Positions 1-6,470 of a DNA stretch of 7,235 nt are shown in pieces. Position 1 is the stretch's first letter. Each line of letters begins with the position of its first letter. The notes below the pieces were generated by a model. That model was given only the letters and a program-made list of their open reading frames with translations, did no database searches and was not told where the DNA came from. Source of the stretch: an uncultured Lachnospiraceae bacterium (lineage in GTDB: Bacteria > Bacillota > Clostridia > Lachnospirales > Lachnospiraceae). The stretch spans positions 1 to 7,235 of the forward strand of contig CAUCOL010000094.1 of NCBI GenBank assembly GCA_958444395.1. Direction: 5' to 3'. The position numbers and the translations under genes were made by a program.

Positions 1-1
1 G

Positions 2-346
2 GATGACCACTATCAGCTCCAGTCCGATATCAGCCAGATCAGCGTCATTATGCTGGACGCCGGGGAAATGGAGGCAAAAGTCGTATTAAGCGTCAGTGCT
101 GCTGTCTTTACTCCGGTCAGCCATTCTGTCATCACCCGTATCGAGGAAGCCCCGCTGAATCTGGAGCTTCTGCAAAGCATGCCGGGCATCGTCGGGTTTA
201 TCGCAGGAGAAAATACCAGTCTCTGGGATCTTGCCAAAGAATACTGCACCTCTCCGGAATCCATCATGGAATTAAACGGGCTTACCTCTGATGAAATCCA
301 TCCCGGCGACCGGCTTCTTCTTGCCAAGCAGGTAGATGGACTCTGA
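2..346 (+). CDS. sipL: SPOCS (DUF3794)/LysM spore protein, SipL-like, C-terminal part
   Basis: The 5' end lies outside the window; 114 residues and a TGA stop are visible. The frame is open from base 2, so the ATG at 50 is internal and not a start. Residues 1 to about 58 look like the end of a beta-rich SPOCS/DUF3794 domain (DDHYQLQSDISQ, then AKVVLSVSAAVF and hydrophobic strands). Residues about 62-109 form a LysM domain (GENTSLWDLAKEY, MELNGL, IHPGDRLLL). SPOCS repeats followed by a C-terminal LysM are the architecture of SipL, which in Clostridioides difficile binds the coat morphogen SpoIVA and is needed for coat localisation around the forespore. That role is family knowledge; here it is inferred from the C-terminal part only. 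Other clostridial DUF3794-LysM proteins share this architecture, so the exact orthologue is uncertain. It converges on ilvE and probably ends at the shared terminator at 596-621. Confidence 0.72.
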   Translation, partial: DDHYQLQSDISQISVIMLDAGEMEAKVVLSVSAAVFTPVSHSVITRIEEAPLNLELLQSMPGIVGFIAGENTSLWDLAKEYCTSPESIMELNGLTSDEIHPGDRLLLAKQVDGL

Positions 347-439
347 TCCGTCGTTCCTGCTGTCTGCGGGCACTGCAAAGCAGATCTGCGAAAATATAAC
401 ATCTGTCTGCTGCCCAGCATTTCTTCCTCGCAAAGCATC

Positions 440-594
440 AACAAAAGGGAATGAACTGGGGGAACAAAGGGTCGCTTGCGACTCTTTCGCGCTTGAGCGG
501 AATGCGTAGCATTTCTTTCTTTTCCGCGAAATGCGCATCCTCACGGAGTGTTTTTTATGTCATAGGAAACGAAAGTTTCCCATGACATAAAAAA
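440..594. repeat. Palindrome-rich structured element, possible dispersed repeat or small RNA
   Basis: This gene-less stretch holds at least four consecutive hairpins. (1) 466-487: a 9-bp stem with one G·U pair on the + strand and a CTTG tetraloop closed by G-C. (2) 490-499: CGC-TTGA-GCG. (3) 501-513: AATGC-GTA-GCATT; its 3' arm region 509-515 could instead pair with GAAATGC at 528-534. (4) 551-594: a 19-bp stem with one mismatch closed by a GAAA tetraloop. TCCG at 523-526 can also pair with CGGA at 544-547. The word GCATTTCTT occurs at 417-425 and again at 509-517. No good coding frame fits; the - strand frame across it is rich in Arg, Lys and Ser and looks spurious. The density of stems suggests an extragenic repeat or a structured RNA. 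From memory I think similar sequence recurs in Lachnospiraceae genomes, but I cannot verify this. The strand is undecided. Confidence 0.5.
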
Positions 595-595
595 A

Positions 596-621
596 CTCTG
601 GAAAACTTATGCCTTCCAGAG
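596..621 (-). terminator. Bidirectional intrinsic terminator of ilvE (and probably sipL)
   Basis: CTCTGGAA (596-603) and TTCCAGAG (614-621) form a perfect 8-bp stem with a 10-nt loop. On the - strand the stem is followed by a run of seven T (595-589), which fits termination of ilvE, whose stop codon is 125 nt upstream. On the + strand it is followed by CTTTTCTGTT, a weaker U-tract that could end the sipL transcript. Between the hairpin and ilvE (622-745) I see only a small inverted repeat, CTGTTA (627-632) with TAACAG (645-650). Confidence 0.75.
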
Positions 622-745
622 CTTTTCTGTTACAGTGCAGTACATAACAGACTGTTGCTTATCATCGTCTGCCGTACACAACTGACTGTTCATTTCTTTA
701 TCATCCGATCCATATCCGACTCACCGCCAGACGCACAGATTCTGT

Positions 746-1771
746 TTATTTAATAACCTTGATCCATCCTTCCGGAGCTTCGATACGACCCATCTGGATA
801 CCTGTCAATGTCTCATACAGCTTCTTCGTAACAGGTCCCATCTCTTCCATACCACTTGGGAAGCAGATCTCTTTGCCATGATCTACGATCTTGCCAACCG
901 GTGAAATAACAGCGGCAGTACCACACAGACCACACTCTGCGAAATCTTTTACTTCATCGAAGAATACTTCTCTCTCTTCTACTTCCAGTCCGAGGTAATC
1001 TCTTGCTACTGCAACGAGGGAACGACGTGTAATAGAAGGAAGGATACTGTTTGACTTCGGTGTAACTACCTTGCCGTCCTTTGTAACGAACAGGAAGTTT
1101 GCGCCACCTGTCTCTTCTACCTTTGTACGTGTTGCCGCATCCAGATACATGTTCTCATCGTATCCCTGCTTATGTGCATCTACGATGGCATGCAGACTCA
1201 TTGCATAGTTCAGACCGGCCTTGATATGACCTGTTCCATGAGGTGCTGCACGGTCAAAATCACACACACGGATCGTAATTGGCTTTGCGCCGCCCTTGAA
1301 GTAAGGGCCTACCGGTGTACAGAAAATACGGAACTGATACTCCTCAGCCGGTTTAACACCGATTACTGCATTTGTTCCGAACATATATGGACGGATATAT
1401 AAGGTAGCTCCTGATCCATAAGGAGGTACATAATCAATATTTGCTTTTACAGTCTCAACAACTGCATCAACGAAACGATCTCTAGGGAATGGAGGCATCT
1501 CCAGTCTCTTAGCTGACTGCTCGATACGTTCTGCATTTAAGTCAGGGCGGAAGCAGACCACATGGCCATCCTCTGTCGTATATGCTTTCAGACCTTCAAA
1601 TACCGTCTGAGCATACTGTAATACGCAGGCACATTCACTGATCTTGACTGTGTCATCCTCTGTCAGCACGCCATCATCCCACGCACCGTTCTTGAAATTG
1701 GACACATATCTCTTATCTGTCTTTATGTAACCAAATCCAATGTTGCTCCAATCGATGTCTTTCTTTGCCAT
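746..1771 (-). CDS. ilvE: Branched-chain amino acid aminotransferase (class IV, PLP-dependent)
   Basis: This enzyme of 341 aa interconverts Leu/Ile/Val and their 2-keto acids using glutamate/2-oxoglutarate in the cytoplasm, the last step of branched-chain amino acid synthesis. The length and motifs fit the long BCAT group that also contains the eukaryotic enzymes: QTVFEGLKAY (55-64), YIRPYMFG (125-132), the PLP lysine K184 in GHIKAGLNYA, the cofactor-contacting Glu region VEETGGANFLF (218-228), and the phosphate-binding region SILPSITRRSL (242-252). CGTAAVISPVG (283-293) lies by the active site. The start is the ATG at 1771, with GAAAGGA (1787-1781) as ribosome binding site at 9-nt spacing. 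A TTG nine codons upstream overlaps the ribosome binding site region and is unlikely. A CxxC pair (C280, C283) is present next to the GTAA segment. It has its own promoter at 1828-1856 and is therefore probably transcribed separately from the operon that ends at 1917. No T-box or other attenuator fits in the roughly 50-nt leader. Confidence 0.96.
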   Translation of the reverse strand: MAKKDIDWSNIGFGYIKTDKRYVSNFKNGAWDDGVLTEDDTVKISECACVLQYAQTVFEGLKAYTTEDGHVVCFRPDLNAERIEQSAKRLEMPPFPRDRFVDAVVETVKANIDYVPPYGSGATLYIRPYMFGTNAVIGVKPAEEYQFRIFCTPVGPYFKGGAKPITIRVCDFDRAAPHGTGHIKAGLNYAMSLHAIVDAHKQGYDENMYLDAATRTKVEETGGANFLFVTKDGKVVTPKSNSILPSITRRSLVAVARDYLGLEVEEREVFFDEVKDFAECGLCGTAAVISPVGKIVDHGKEICFPSGMEEMGPVTKKLYETLTGIQMGRIEAPEGWIKVIK

Positions 1772-1827
1772 AATTCTACTTCCTTTCGTATCTCCCAATT
1801 CTTTGGGTGAGTTTTAAATCATATATC

Positions 1828-1856
1828 ATTTTAATACTTGCTCTGGTAGGTGTCAA
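1828..1856 (-). promoter_or_regulatory. Sigma-A promoter of ilvE
   Basis: On the - strand a perfect TTGACA (-35, 1856-1851) is followed, after exactly 17 nt, by TAAAAT (-10, 1833-1828). Transcription should start near 1821, giving a leader of about 50 nt. The leader carries a small hairpin, CCCAA-AGAA-TTGGG (1807-1794), just upstream of the ribosome binding site. The near-consensus match suggests strong housekeeping expression. Confidence 0.85.
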
Positions 1857-1882
1857 GAAGCCAGCCATGCAAATGTATCGTT

Positions 1883-1905
1883 TCATTCAACTGTAAGATG
1901 AATGA
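1883..1905. other. Inverted repeat between rpiB and ilvE
   Basis: TCATTCA (1883-1889) and TGAATGA (1899-1905) form a 7-bp stem with a 9-nt loop, 12 nt past the rpiB stop. On the - strand no U-run follows, so it is not a convincing terminator for the operon; a short TTTT follows only on the + strand. It may slow or protect the 3' end of the operon transcript, or mean nothing. Read-through from rpiB into ilvE is possible. Confidence 0.3.
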
Positions 1906-1916
1906 TTTTCACTATA

Positions 1917-2810
1917 TTATTCCTCTATCTGATCGATTCGGCGCTGATGACGTTCCGCCCCGGAAAATTCCGTATGCAGAAATGTGTCCACGATCATCAC
2001 AGCCAGTCCCGGTCCTATCACTCTGGCACCCATCGCCAGAATATTTGCATCATTATGCTCTCTGGTTGCCTTAGCACTGAACACATCATGACAGATTGCA
2101 GCACGGATTCCTTTCACTTTATTGGCTGCGATCGATATACCGATCCCTGTACCACAGATCAGAATGCCTTTATCACATTCCCCCTCTGCCACGGCATGTG
2201 CCACTTTCTTTCCATAGACCGGATAGTCGCAAGGCTCCTCGTCAAAGCATCCATAATCCTTGTATGCAATCTCCTGCTCTTCCAGATACTTGATGATCTC
2301 CTGCTTTAATCCATATCCACCATGATCACTTCCCAATGCTATCATCATTTTTTCTCCTTCTTCTTTTAAAATCTGTACTACTTTTTTCACCCGGCGGGAT
2401 ATATCACTGTAGCAGCTCTCATACTGCTCATCCTCCCCACCGTACGGATCCTGGATATCAGTATCTTCTCCGACGAATTCTCCCAGGGTATAGACATCCT
2501 CATGGTGATATTCCTCCATCAGGGATACCTTTTCACTGAAAGTCATCGTAAGTACCAGCGTATCTTCTGTCAGATCCTCCTGCGTCAACTGGATCGAGTT
2601 TTCATGGGAACTGACCGGTATCTCATGCTGGCTCAGCGAGACATTGATCTTCGGGCTGATCGGTTCCGAAAACAAAACCACCAGACCACGGGATACACTC
2701 TGTGGCATCCGCTCACTGCCATCAGTATAATACCGGTACAATGCCTCCGCCAATGGACTCAGATACGTATTCGCCGTGCATAAAAATATTACCTTCCTGT
2801 AGCGCTTCAA
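1917..2810 (-). CDS. rpiB: Fusion: degenerate low-MW phosphatase-like domain (YwlE type) + ribose-5-phosphate isomerase B
   Basis: One uninterrupted frame of 297 aa joins two proteins that are separate neighbours in Bacillus subtilis (ywlE, then ywlF/rpiB). Residues 5-150 resemble low-molecular-weight phosphatases such as the protein-arginine phosphatase YwlE: the P-loop region LCTANTYLSPLAEALY (10-25), LVLTMTFSEK (85-94) and the general-acid motif DPYGG (121-125). The CX5R motif is broken, because position 17 is Leu instead of Arg; C11 and D121 remain. Residues 156-297 are RpiB: SDHGG (161-165), ILICGTGIGISIAANK (216-231) with catalytic Cys219, REHNDANILAMGAR (250-263), and phosphate-binding arginines in ERHQRR (286-291). 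RpiB interconverts ribose-5-P and ribulose-5-P in the pentose phosphate pathway. The start is TTG at 2810 with TAGGAGG (2827-2821) on the upstream tsaC stop codon, 10 nt away; no ATG is available nearby. A second ribosome binding site and ATG pair at the junction could give RpiB alone. Confidence 0.88.
   Translation of the reverse strand: MKRYRKVIFLCTANTYLSPLAEALYRYYTDGSERMPQSVSRGLVVLFSEPISPKINVSLSQHEIPVSSHENSIQLTQEDLTEDTLVLTMTFSEKVSLMEEYHHEDVYTLGEFVGEDTDIQDPYGGEDEQYESCYSDISRRVKKVVQILKEEGEKMMIALGSDHGGYGLKQEIIKYLEEQEIAYKDYGCFDEEPCDYPVYGKKVAHAVAEGECDKGILICGTGIGISIAANKVKGIRAAICHDVFSAKATREHNDANILAMGARVIGPGLAVMIVDTFLHTEFSGAERHQRRIDQIEE
2343..2360 (-). promoter_or_regulatory. Internal ribosome binding site and start codons for stand-alone RpiB
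   Basis: At the junction of the two fused domains, GAAGGAG (2360-2354) lies 5 nt before ATG (2348) and 8 nt before a second ATG (2345). The second start would give a 142-aa protein beginning MIALGSDHGG, which is the usual RpiB length and N-terminus. The simplest reading is that rpiB was a separate coupled gene, lost the stop codon in front of it, and still has a working translation start. Confidence 0.65.
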
Positions 2811-2824
2811 TATTCCTTCTCCTC

Positions 2825-3880
2825 CTATACCTGAATCAAGTGATAGGCTGCCGCCTTTAACATGCGGTTCATGATTGCCTTGCCCAGCCTGTCCTGTTCA
2901 AAACTTTCCGCAAAGATAAATTCGGCGCCAAGATGATCCATCTCTCTCAGTATATCATATAATCCGGCTGCAATCGACCCTTCTGTCCGACGTGAACCGA
3001 TGCTTTTCACCATATCACACCGGTAGCGGTCTTTCGTCTCCTCTGTTGCGATCACCGCAACCCGGCAGCCAAGCGCTTTTTTCTGTGCAGCCATTTCATT
3101 GATCGCTGCGATCACTGCCTCCGTGTCACCCTCTACGATCGTCATCTGTCCCTTCGGCGCATAATGACGATATTTCATACCGGGTGCTTTGGCTACAACA
3201 TCCTTTTTCATCGTCTTGCTGACGATTGCAGGATCCACCCGTACTTCTCCGATCACCTCTTCCAGCATTTGCTGCGTAATATATCCCGGCCGCAGGATCG
3301 TCGGTGTCTCCGTGCTCATATCGACGATCGTGGACTCAAGACCAATCCCGACACTGCCGCCATCCAGGATCATATCAATCTTTCCGTCCAGATCCTCCTG
3401 CACATGCTCTGCCTTCGTCGGACTCGGTCTGCCGGATGTATTGGCACTCGGTGCTGCTATATATACACCGGACTCACGAATCAGTGCCATCGCTACCGGA
3501 TGGCTCGGCATCCGCACCGCCACGGTATCCAACCCGCCCGTGGTCGAATGTGGCACCTTCTCCTTTTTGTCAAAGATCATCGTCATAGGTCCCGGCCAGA
3601 ATGCATCTGCCAGCTTCTCTGCTTTCTCCGATACATGATCTGCCACATCATACAGGCTTTCCTTATCAGCTATATGCACGATCAATGGATTATCGGAAGG
3701 TCTGCCCTTTGCCGCATAGATCCTGCCGGAAGCCTCCTCGCGCAGTGCATCGCCTCCCAGACCATATACCGTCTCTGTCGGAAATGCGACCAGTCCTCCT
3801 CTGCGCAATATCTCGCATGCCTCCTGCAGCTGATCATCCTCAAAATGTTCCGGATCTACTTTTACTATCTTTGTCTTCAT
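2825..3880 (-). CDS. tsaC: L-threonylcarbamoyladenylate synthase (TsaC/Sua5/YwlC, long form)
   Basis: This 351-aa enzyme makes threonylcarbamoyl-AMP from threonine, bicarbonate and ATP, the first step of the universal t6A37 modification of ANN-decoding tRNAs. Residues about 15-205 are the YrdC/TsaC domain: LVAFPTETVYGLGGDA (30-45), AAKGRPSDNPLIVHI (56-70), FWPGPMTMI (94-102), AVRMPSHPVA (121-130), APSANTSGRPSPT (143-155) and STIVDM (183-188). The linker PGMKYRHYAPKG (233-244) is the Sua5-type lid that connects to the C-terminal Sua5 domain (about 247-351), so this is the long Sua5 form rather than the short E. coli TsaC. The ATG start directly follows the cwlD stop codon (TAG-ATG, no gap), and its ribosome binding site GGAG (3893-3890) lies inside the end of cwlD, which suggests coupled translation. 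The order tsaC–ywlE–rpiB matches the Bacillus ywlC–ywlE–ywlF neighbourhood. Confidence 0.95.
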   Translation of the reverse strand: MKTKIVKVDPEHFEDDQLQEACEILRRGGLVAFPTETVYGLGGDALREEASGRIYAAKGRPSDNPLIVHIADKESLYDVADHVSEKAEKLADAFWPGPMTMIFDKKEKVPHSTTGGLDTVAVRMPSHPVAMALIRESGVYIAAPSANTSGRPSPTKAEHVQEDLDGKIDMILDGGSVGIGLESTIVDMSTETPTILRPGYITQQMLEEVIGEVRVDPAIVSKTMKKDVVAKAPGMKYRHYAPKGQMTIVEGDTEAVIAAINEMAAQKKALGCRVAVIATEETKDRYRCDMVKSIGSRRTEGSIAAGLYDILREMDHLGAEFIFAESFEQDRLGKAIMNRMLKAAAYHLIQV

Positions 3881-4600
3881 CTATTTCGTCTCCAATCCTT
3901 TATCTAACGTTCCCAGCCACTGCATGGTTCCCAAAGCAACAGCCCACGCCACCCGGCGCTGGTATGCCTCCTGCGTAAGCAGCTGTGCCTCCTGCACATT
4001 GGACAGGAAACCACACTCAACGATCACCATGACCTTCTGCGTATTTTTCAGCATATAATAGTCCTGATTTGCCTTGATCTGCCGTTTATTCTCCCGATCC
4101 AGCGAAGAGATCATCTGCTGCTGGATACAGCCTGCCAATGCCTTTCCCTGCTCCGATGATGCCTGATAAAATACCTGCGCACCATGCGAGCTCTCCTGTG
4201 AAAAGCTGTTCTGATGAATGCTTACCACCACATCCGCCGCACTTTCATTGATCCGTTCGCATCGTTTGCGCAGATCCGCCATCTTTTTATTCGTATCCCC
4301 CGGCTGATACAGCCCTTCATCTGCTGTACGAAGCATCTGCACATGACAGTCATTTTGTTCCAGAATCTCTTTTAACTGAAAACAGATCGCCAGATTAATG
4401 TCTTTCTCATAGACATTATTTATACCGATCTTTCCCGGATCGATCCCGCCATGTCCCGGATCCAGGATCACCTCATACCGGGCATCCGGCCTATGTGTTC
4501 CCACTGCCATCGTATAAACGGTTCTTCCCGCCTGTATTACACCGGCACAGAGAAGAATCCCCAGAACTGCGAATAACATTTTTCTGGTTGTTTGATGCAT
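3881..4600 (-). CDS. cwlD: N-acetylmuramoyl-L-alanine amidase, CwlD-like (spore cortex)
   Basis: This 239-aa Amidase_3 zinc enzyme cleaves the bond between muramic acid and the peptide stem. Residues 8-25 are hydrophobic (MLFAVLGILLCAGVIQAG) after a short basic N-terminus: a signal peptide or membrane anchor for export. The zinc ligands are in place: H50 in ILDPGHGGIDPG, E65 in VYEKDINLA and H129 in VVSIHQNSF; the catalytic Glu is E195 in VIVECGFLSN. The length and motifs fit CwlD, which in Bacillus and Clostridium acts with PdaA to make the muramic-delta-lactam of spore cortex. The CwlD assignment over other small amidases is inferred from size, the single domain and the GH18 neighbour. The chosen start is ATG 4600, with GGTGG as a modest ribosome binding site. 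A GTG at 4618 would add six residues and has no better site. It is 47 nt downstream of the GH18 gene and shares its transcript; no sporulation-type promoter is evident directly in front. Confidence 0.88.
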   Translation of the reverse strand: MHQTTRKMLFAVLGILLCAGVIQAGRTVYTMAVGTHRPDARYEVILDPGHGGIDPGKIGINNVYEKDINLAICFQLKEILEQNDCHVQMLRTADEGLYQPGDTNKKMADLRKRCERINESAADVVVSIHQNSFSQESSHGAQVFYQASSEQGKALAGCIQQQMISSLDRENKRQIKANQDYYMLKNTQKVMVIVECGFLSNVQEAQLLTQEAYQRRVAWAVALGTMQWLGTLDKGLETK

Positions 4601-4647
4601 ATATCCACCATCCAACACATTCTCTCAAAATATCTTATGACGCAGGA

Positions 4648-6351
4648 TCAGTTGATATACTTGCTGATCATATCCCAGGTAGAGATCTGTTCCAGTCCCA
4701 GTTTCCAAAAAGCATATCCTGCGGTCTTGGCATCGGATACTGCCTGCATCTTCTTCTCCAGTGACTGGTCATCCTCCAGCCACATCTTATATAAAGCACC
4801 ATCCTTCTGATACTCGCCATAATTCATTCCGGTCGCATCATCCCATTTCACATCTGCCTTTGCATCGCTCAGTGCTTCTTTCGCATACTTCATGGAATAT
4901 GCTTCAGAAGTCACTTTCGTCGTGCCATCTTTTGTTGTTTCTTTCCACAGACGGCTGTAAAACGGTAATGCGATGATCGTCTGCTCTGCCGGCACCTGCT
5001 CCAGTGTATCTGCCGTAGAGGTCTGCACATAATTTAAAGAAGATACCGGACCGGCTTCTTCTGAACCGGCATAATATTCATCGTATGCCATCGTGATCAC
5101 ATAGTCAGCCACTGCTGCCTGCTCCGTCCGGTTATAATACTGTGAATAATCCGTCGGAGGATAATTATCGATCGACAATACAATGCCGTTATTTCGGCAC
5201 ATGATCCCTAACTCGCGGATAAACTGTATAAAGTCTTCCCCATTTACCTGTTTTACATGCTCAAAATCTATGTTCAGTCCATCCAGACTGTAGCGGATCG
5301 CTTCTGCCAGAAGATTCTTCTCCAGTTTGGTACGGGTCGTGGTACGCTCCAGCACCTTACCAATCTTATTGTCCTTTCCAAAGTCGTTGCACAGTCCCCA
5401 GACCTCAGCATTGACACCATGCACACGGCTGACATATTCGTCACTCGCAAGAGAGGTGATCTCTCCTTTATTTCCTGACACGGTAAACCAGGTCGGTGCC
5501 ACAACATTAACGCCTTTCGTGGATCCCAGCAGATTCAGCACGCCATCATTTGCTGCCGCTGTCGTCACCTGATGCCACACCAGATTTACTTTCTTATCTT
5601 TCAGGATGTGTGGATACTTCTCTTCCTGAAAATCACTGGTCTGTTCTTCCTGAAAGAGATCTCCAGTATCCTTTTTACGGATATATCCTGTCACACCATC
5701 CTCCGTCATCGCTTTATAAAAGACAGAGTCTTTATTATCCTGCCCCGCCAGCACCAACAACTTCTGATCCTTCTTCAGTTGCAACAGGATCTCACTCTTG
5801 ATCGTCGCTCTGCAGCGGAGCTTTGCTTTCTCCTCTGCCTTCACATAATCCGCCTTCTCTCCAAAACGGTATGTGATCACCACACGATCCGGCTGGTCGT
5901 ATTTTTTATAGGTAAACGCCGAATACTCCTTTACAAAATCCAACGCCACATATGGTGTCGTGTCCACCATCTGTACGATCGTATAATCCTTAGAATCTCT
6001 GCTTTTATTGATCAGAAAGGTATCGGAGTCCTTCTGTACCGTAATCACGGAATTGGCTGTCGTATATAACAGCTGGTTCTCATAGCGATCCCAGTAAAAT
6101 CTCGCATTCAGATATTGTCTGACCATATCCATATCGACATAGACATGTCCATCTTTCCATATTCCCGGTGTCTCATACTTTGTATCCTGCAGGATCACCT
6201 GCACCTGACCCTTCTCTGCTTTAAAATAGTCCGTCAGAGACATTTCTTTGTTATTCGGCTTATATTTCTTTATTAATAAAACGCCCACGATCAGACAGAT
6301 CACAACCAGAACCGCCACCACAGGCACAAGTATTCTCTTTTGCATTTTCAT
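4648..6351 (-). CDS. Membrane-anchored GH18 glycosyl hydrolase with stalk and SH3-like domains
   Basis: The protein is 567 aa. The order of parts is: basic N-terminus, transmembrane helix (about 7-27, ILVPVVAVLVVICLIVGVLL), a copper-amine-oxidase-N/stalk-like region (about 48-162; YVDMDMVRQYL and TTPYVALDFVKEYS are its paired repeats), an SH3-like domain (about 175-230; KLRCRATIKSEILLQL, GVTGYIRK), and a GH18 barrel (about 253-567). The catalytic motif is LDGLNIDFEHV with E364 as acid/base and D362 beside it. MAYDEYY (421-427) and YAFWKLGLE (546-554) are the usual later GH18 barrel motifs. The barrel resembles spore cortex-lytic GH18 enzymes (YaaH/SleL type, N-acetylglucosaminidases), but there are no LysM domains and the anchor differs. 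The start is ATG 6351, with GGAGGT (6364-6359) at 7-nt spacing. The frame stays open to 6456, but that part contains the promoter. Adjacent cwlD supports a role in peptidoglycan, probably spore cortex; the actual substrate is inference. Confidence 0.88.
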   Translation of the reverse strand: MKMQKRILVPVVAVLVVICLIVGVLLIKKYKPNNKEMSLTDYFKAEKGQVQVILQDTKYETPGIWKDGHVYVDMDMVRQYLNARFYWDRYENQLLYTTANSVITVQKDSDTFLINKSRDSKDYTIVQMVDTTPYVALDFVKEYSAFTYKKYDQPDRVVITYRFGEKADYVKAEEKAKLRCRATIKSEILLQLKKDQKLLVLAGQDNKDSVFYKAMTEDGVTGYIRKKDTGDLFQEEQTSDFQEEKYPHILKDKKVNLVWHQVTTAAANDGVLNLLGSTKGVNVVAPTWFTVSGNKGEITSLASDEYVSRVHGVNAEVWGLCNDFGKDNKIGKVLERTTTRTKLEKNLLAEAIRYSLDGLNIDFEHVKQVNGEDFIQFIRELGIMCRNNGIVLSIDNYPPTDYSQYYNRTEQAAVADYVITMAYDEYYAGSEEAGPVSSLNYVQTSTADTLEQVPAEQTIIALPFYSRLWKETTKDGTTKVTSEAYSMKYAKEALSDAKADVKWDDATGMNYGEYQKDGALYKMWLEDDQSLEKKMQAVSDAKTAGYAFWKLGLEQISTWDMISKYIN

Positions 6352-6403
6352 GTTTTCTACCTCCATGTCACACATTCCGTCACGAAAACTCTTAATCAGA
6401 ACC

Positions 6404-6432
6404 AGTATACCACTTTTCCTACACACAGGCAA
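6404..6432 (-). promoter_or_regulatory. Sigma-A-like promoter of the GH18–cwlD–tsaC–rpiB operon
   Basis: On the - strand TTGCCT (-35, 6432-6427) and TATACT (-10, 6409-6404) are separated by 17 nt, with TGG before the -10 (extended -10). The start point should be near 6397, giving a leader of about 45 nt up to the GH18 ATG. This looks vegetative; I found no clear sigma-E or sigma-G type site, although cwlD is sporulation-controlled in Bacillus. A housekeeping promoter would fit the tsaC and rpiB cargo. Confidence 0.7.
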
Positions 6433-6470
6433 TTCTGTAGCACAAACTTCCGTCAATGCCTGTTATATTT

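Noticed and set aside
272..544. 90-aa - strand reading frame across the sipL end and structured element
   Set aside because: Its translation follows the hairpins (Arg/Lys/Ser-rich), it overlaps sipL, and it has no convincing ribosome binding site; probably a spurious frame in a repeat.
1772..1798. Extended ilvE start at a TTG nine codons upstream
   Set aside because: It overlaps the GAAAGGA ribosome binding site of the ATG at 1771, which begins the normal protein MAKKDIDWSN.
3164..3907. 247-aa + strand frame opposite tsaC
   Set aside because: A shadow of the clear tsaC coding sequence, with Cys/His/Arg-rich composition and no domain.
6352..6456. N-terminal extension of the GH18 gene to an upstream start at 6456
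   Set aside because: The extension contains the -10 and -35 boxes, and ATG 6351 has GGAGGT at ideal spacing followed directly by a transmembrane helix.
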